Positions 63,554-64,000 of a stretch of 64,000 bases of DNA are shown piece after piece (within the stretch, counting starts at the first letter, position 1; every line of letters begins with the position of its first letter). Below the pieces are notes generated by a model, which was not told the DNA's origin, did not search any database, and saw only the letters and a list, made by a program, of their open reading frames with translations. The position numbers and the translations under genes are program-made. The stretch is from the NCBI GenBank assembly GCA_963778895.1, contig CAVZVZ010000002.1:372001-436000 (forward strand), written 5' to 3'. Origin of the DNA: CAVZVZ01 sp963778895. GTDB lineage: Bacteria; Actinomycetota; Acidimicrobiia; Acidimicrobiales; Acidimicrobilacustridaceae.

Positions 63554-63955
63554 TCAGGATGGCGCCGTGACGCGCATGCCGAGTGCTCGGGCGGCAGCCG
63601 CCATGCGGTCGTCGTAGGTGACGACGTGGTGGAGCTCGGCGTCGAACTGTTGGGCCGTTGCGAGGTGGATGGCGTCGAGTGAGCGGAGCTCGGGCGGTGG
63701 GAGGTCGCCTGCGACGGTGAGCGCGCGGTCGTTGATGCGGACCAGGTCGAGCGTGCTGAGCACGTCGAGGCCCCGGCGGACCGCCTGACCACCGAGAGGT
63801 GACAACGCGCGCACCACCTCGGTGCGGGCGAGCGCGCTCGACACCAGCGGCCGGCGTCGGCGTAGGTGGGTGCGAAGGGCGGTCGACTCGGGTTCCCGGA
63901 CGGCCAGTTTCACGATCGCCGACGAGTCAACGTAGGTGACTCGCTCAGCGCTCAT
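63554..63955 (-). CDS. vapC: VapC-type PIN-domain toxin
   Basis: 133 residues. The PIN acidic residues are all present: Asp10 in YVDSSAIVKLA, Glu in ARTEVVRAL, Asp in LDAIHLATAQ and Asp in VTYDDRMAAAARALGM. It is expected to cleave RNA when free of its antitoxin. Its ATG overlaps the upstream antitoxin stop by about 11 bases (minus strand). Just outside attR, so not part of the element. Confidence 0.9.
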   Translation of the reverse strand: MSAERVTYVDSSAIVKLAVREPESTALRTHLRRRRPLVSSALARTEVVRALSPLGGQAVRRGLDVLSTLDLVRINDRALTVAGDLPPPELRSLDAIHLATAQQFDAELHHVVTYDDRMAAAARALGMRVTAPS

Positions 63956-64000
63956 CGGCTCGCAGTCGTGCGAGCACTGCAGATGGTTTCTCCTGGTCGC
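63945..64000 (-). CDS. vapB: VapB-type antitoxin, C-terminal end
   Basis: Only the last 17 codons are inside the window, reading DQEKPSAVLARLRADER then stop at 63945. The small basic/acidic tail overlapping vapC is typical of VapB; the DNA-binding part is off the right edge. Assignment rests on position. Confidence 0.6.
   Translation of the reverse strand, partial: DQEKPSAVLARLRADER

Noticed and set aside
63157..63792. 211-codon reverse ORF containing a DEIRTRDPHLG segment
   Set aside because: It is the antisense translation of the 3' tRNA-Gly copy and flanking DNA; this peptide is a well-known annotation artefact next to tRNAs.

Overview
This window is high-GC, densely coded chromosomal DNA from an actinobacterium. 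The best-supported markers are the lexA / LysM division-inhibitor / nrdR gene order, a SAM-IV-type riboswitch ahead of metX, DUF4328 and zinc-ribbon membrane proteins, and abundant GTG and leaderless starts. My inference is class Acidimicrobiia (Ilumatobacter-like), but no rRNA or marker phylogeny is available here. About twenty otherwise ordinary genes carry one or more single-base frameshifts, including housekeeping genes such as dapF, hflX, nrdJ and metX. The simplest reading is uncorrected indels in a long-read or metagenomic assembly rather than real pseudogenes, so coordinates below span the restored genes.

Region 1-8 kb: tRNA isopentenyl modification (miaB end, miaA), then dapF-hflX-dapC-dapD-dapE, the succinylase route to diaminopimelate. 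Two tandem paralogous membrane proteins interrupt this run. 8-9 kb: a leaderless XRE/nucleotidyltransferase toxin-antitoxin-like pair. 9-18 kb: AhpE-like peroxiredoxin, lexA with five SOS boxes shared with a divergent LysM membrane protein, nrdR, a RibD-like reductase, a lipase, and the B12-dependent ribonucleotide reductase nrdJ. nrdJ has two NrdR boxes upstream and a LAGLIDADG intein inside.

18-26 kb: accessory enzymes (GNAT, P-loop kinase, secreted zinc protease with GH5 glycosidase, methyltransferase, CHK-like kinase, NUDIX, VOC). 26.6-33.5 kb: a TetR-headed cluster (amidohydrolase, D-aminoacylase-like enzyme, P450, 3Fe-4S ferredoxin, SDR) that looks like catabolism of an unknown substrate, bordered by a metallo-beta-lactamase-fold protein lacking its metal ligands. 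33-47 kb: thioesterase, epimerase, SDR, SnoaL-like protein, a multi-PAS GGDEF cyclase, a GH78 glycosidase, enoyl-CoA hydratase and acyl-CoA dehydrogenase (divergent), lgt, a small-molecule kinase, a PhyH dioxygenase and glutathione peroxidase.

47.9-59.5 kb: an acidic, Thr-stalked zinc-ribbon membrane protein overlapping a solitary N6-adenine methyltransferase, an isocitrate-lyase-family enzyme, a SAM riboswitch-metX-metZ methionine operon with a clear terminator, and several zinc-ribbon or Ser/Thr-rich envelope proteins plus an Fpg/Nei glycosylase.

59.5-63.5 kb: tRNA-Gly(GCC) followed by a 3.9-kb integrated element. It is bounded by perfect 48-bp direct repeats of the tRNA 3' half and holds a decayed tyrosine integrase and cargo (small membrane proteins, an FG-GAP lipoprotein, a P-loop kinase and a lipoprotein). 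The window ends in a VapBC toxin-antitoxin pair, with vapB running off the edge.
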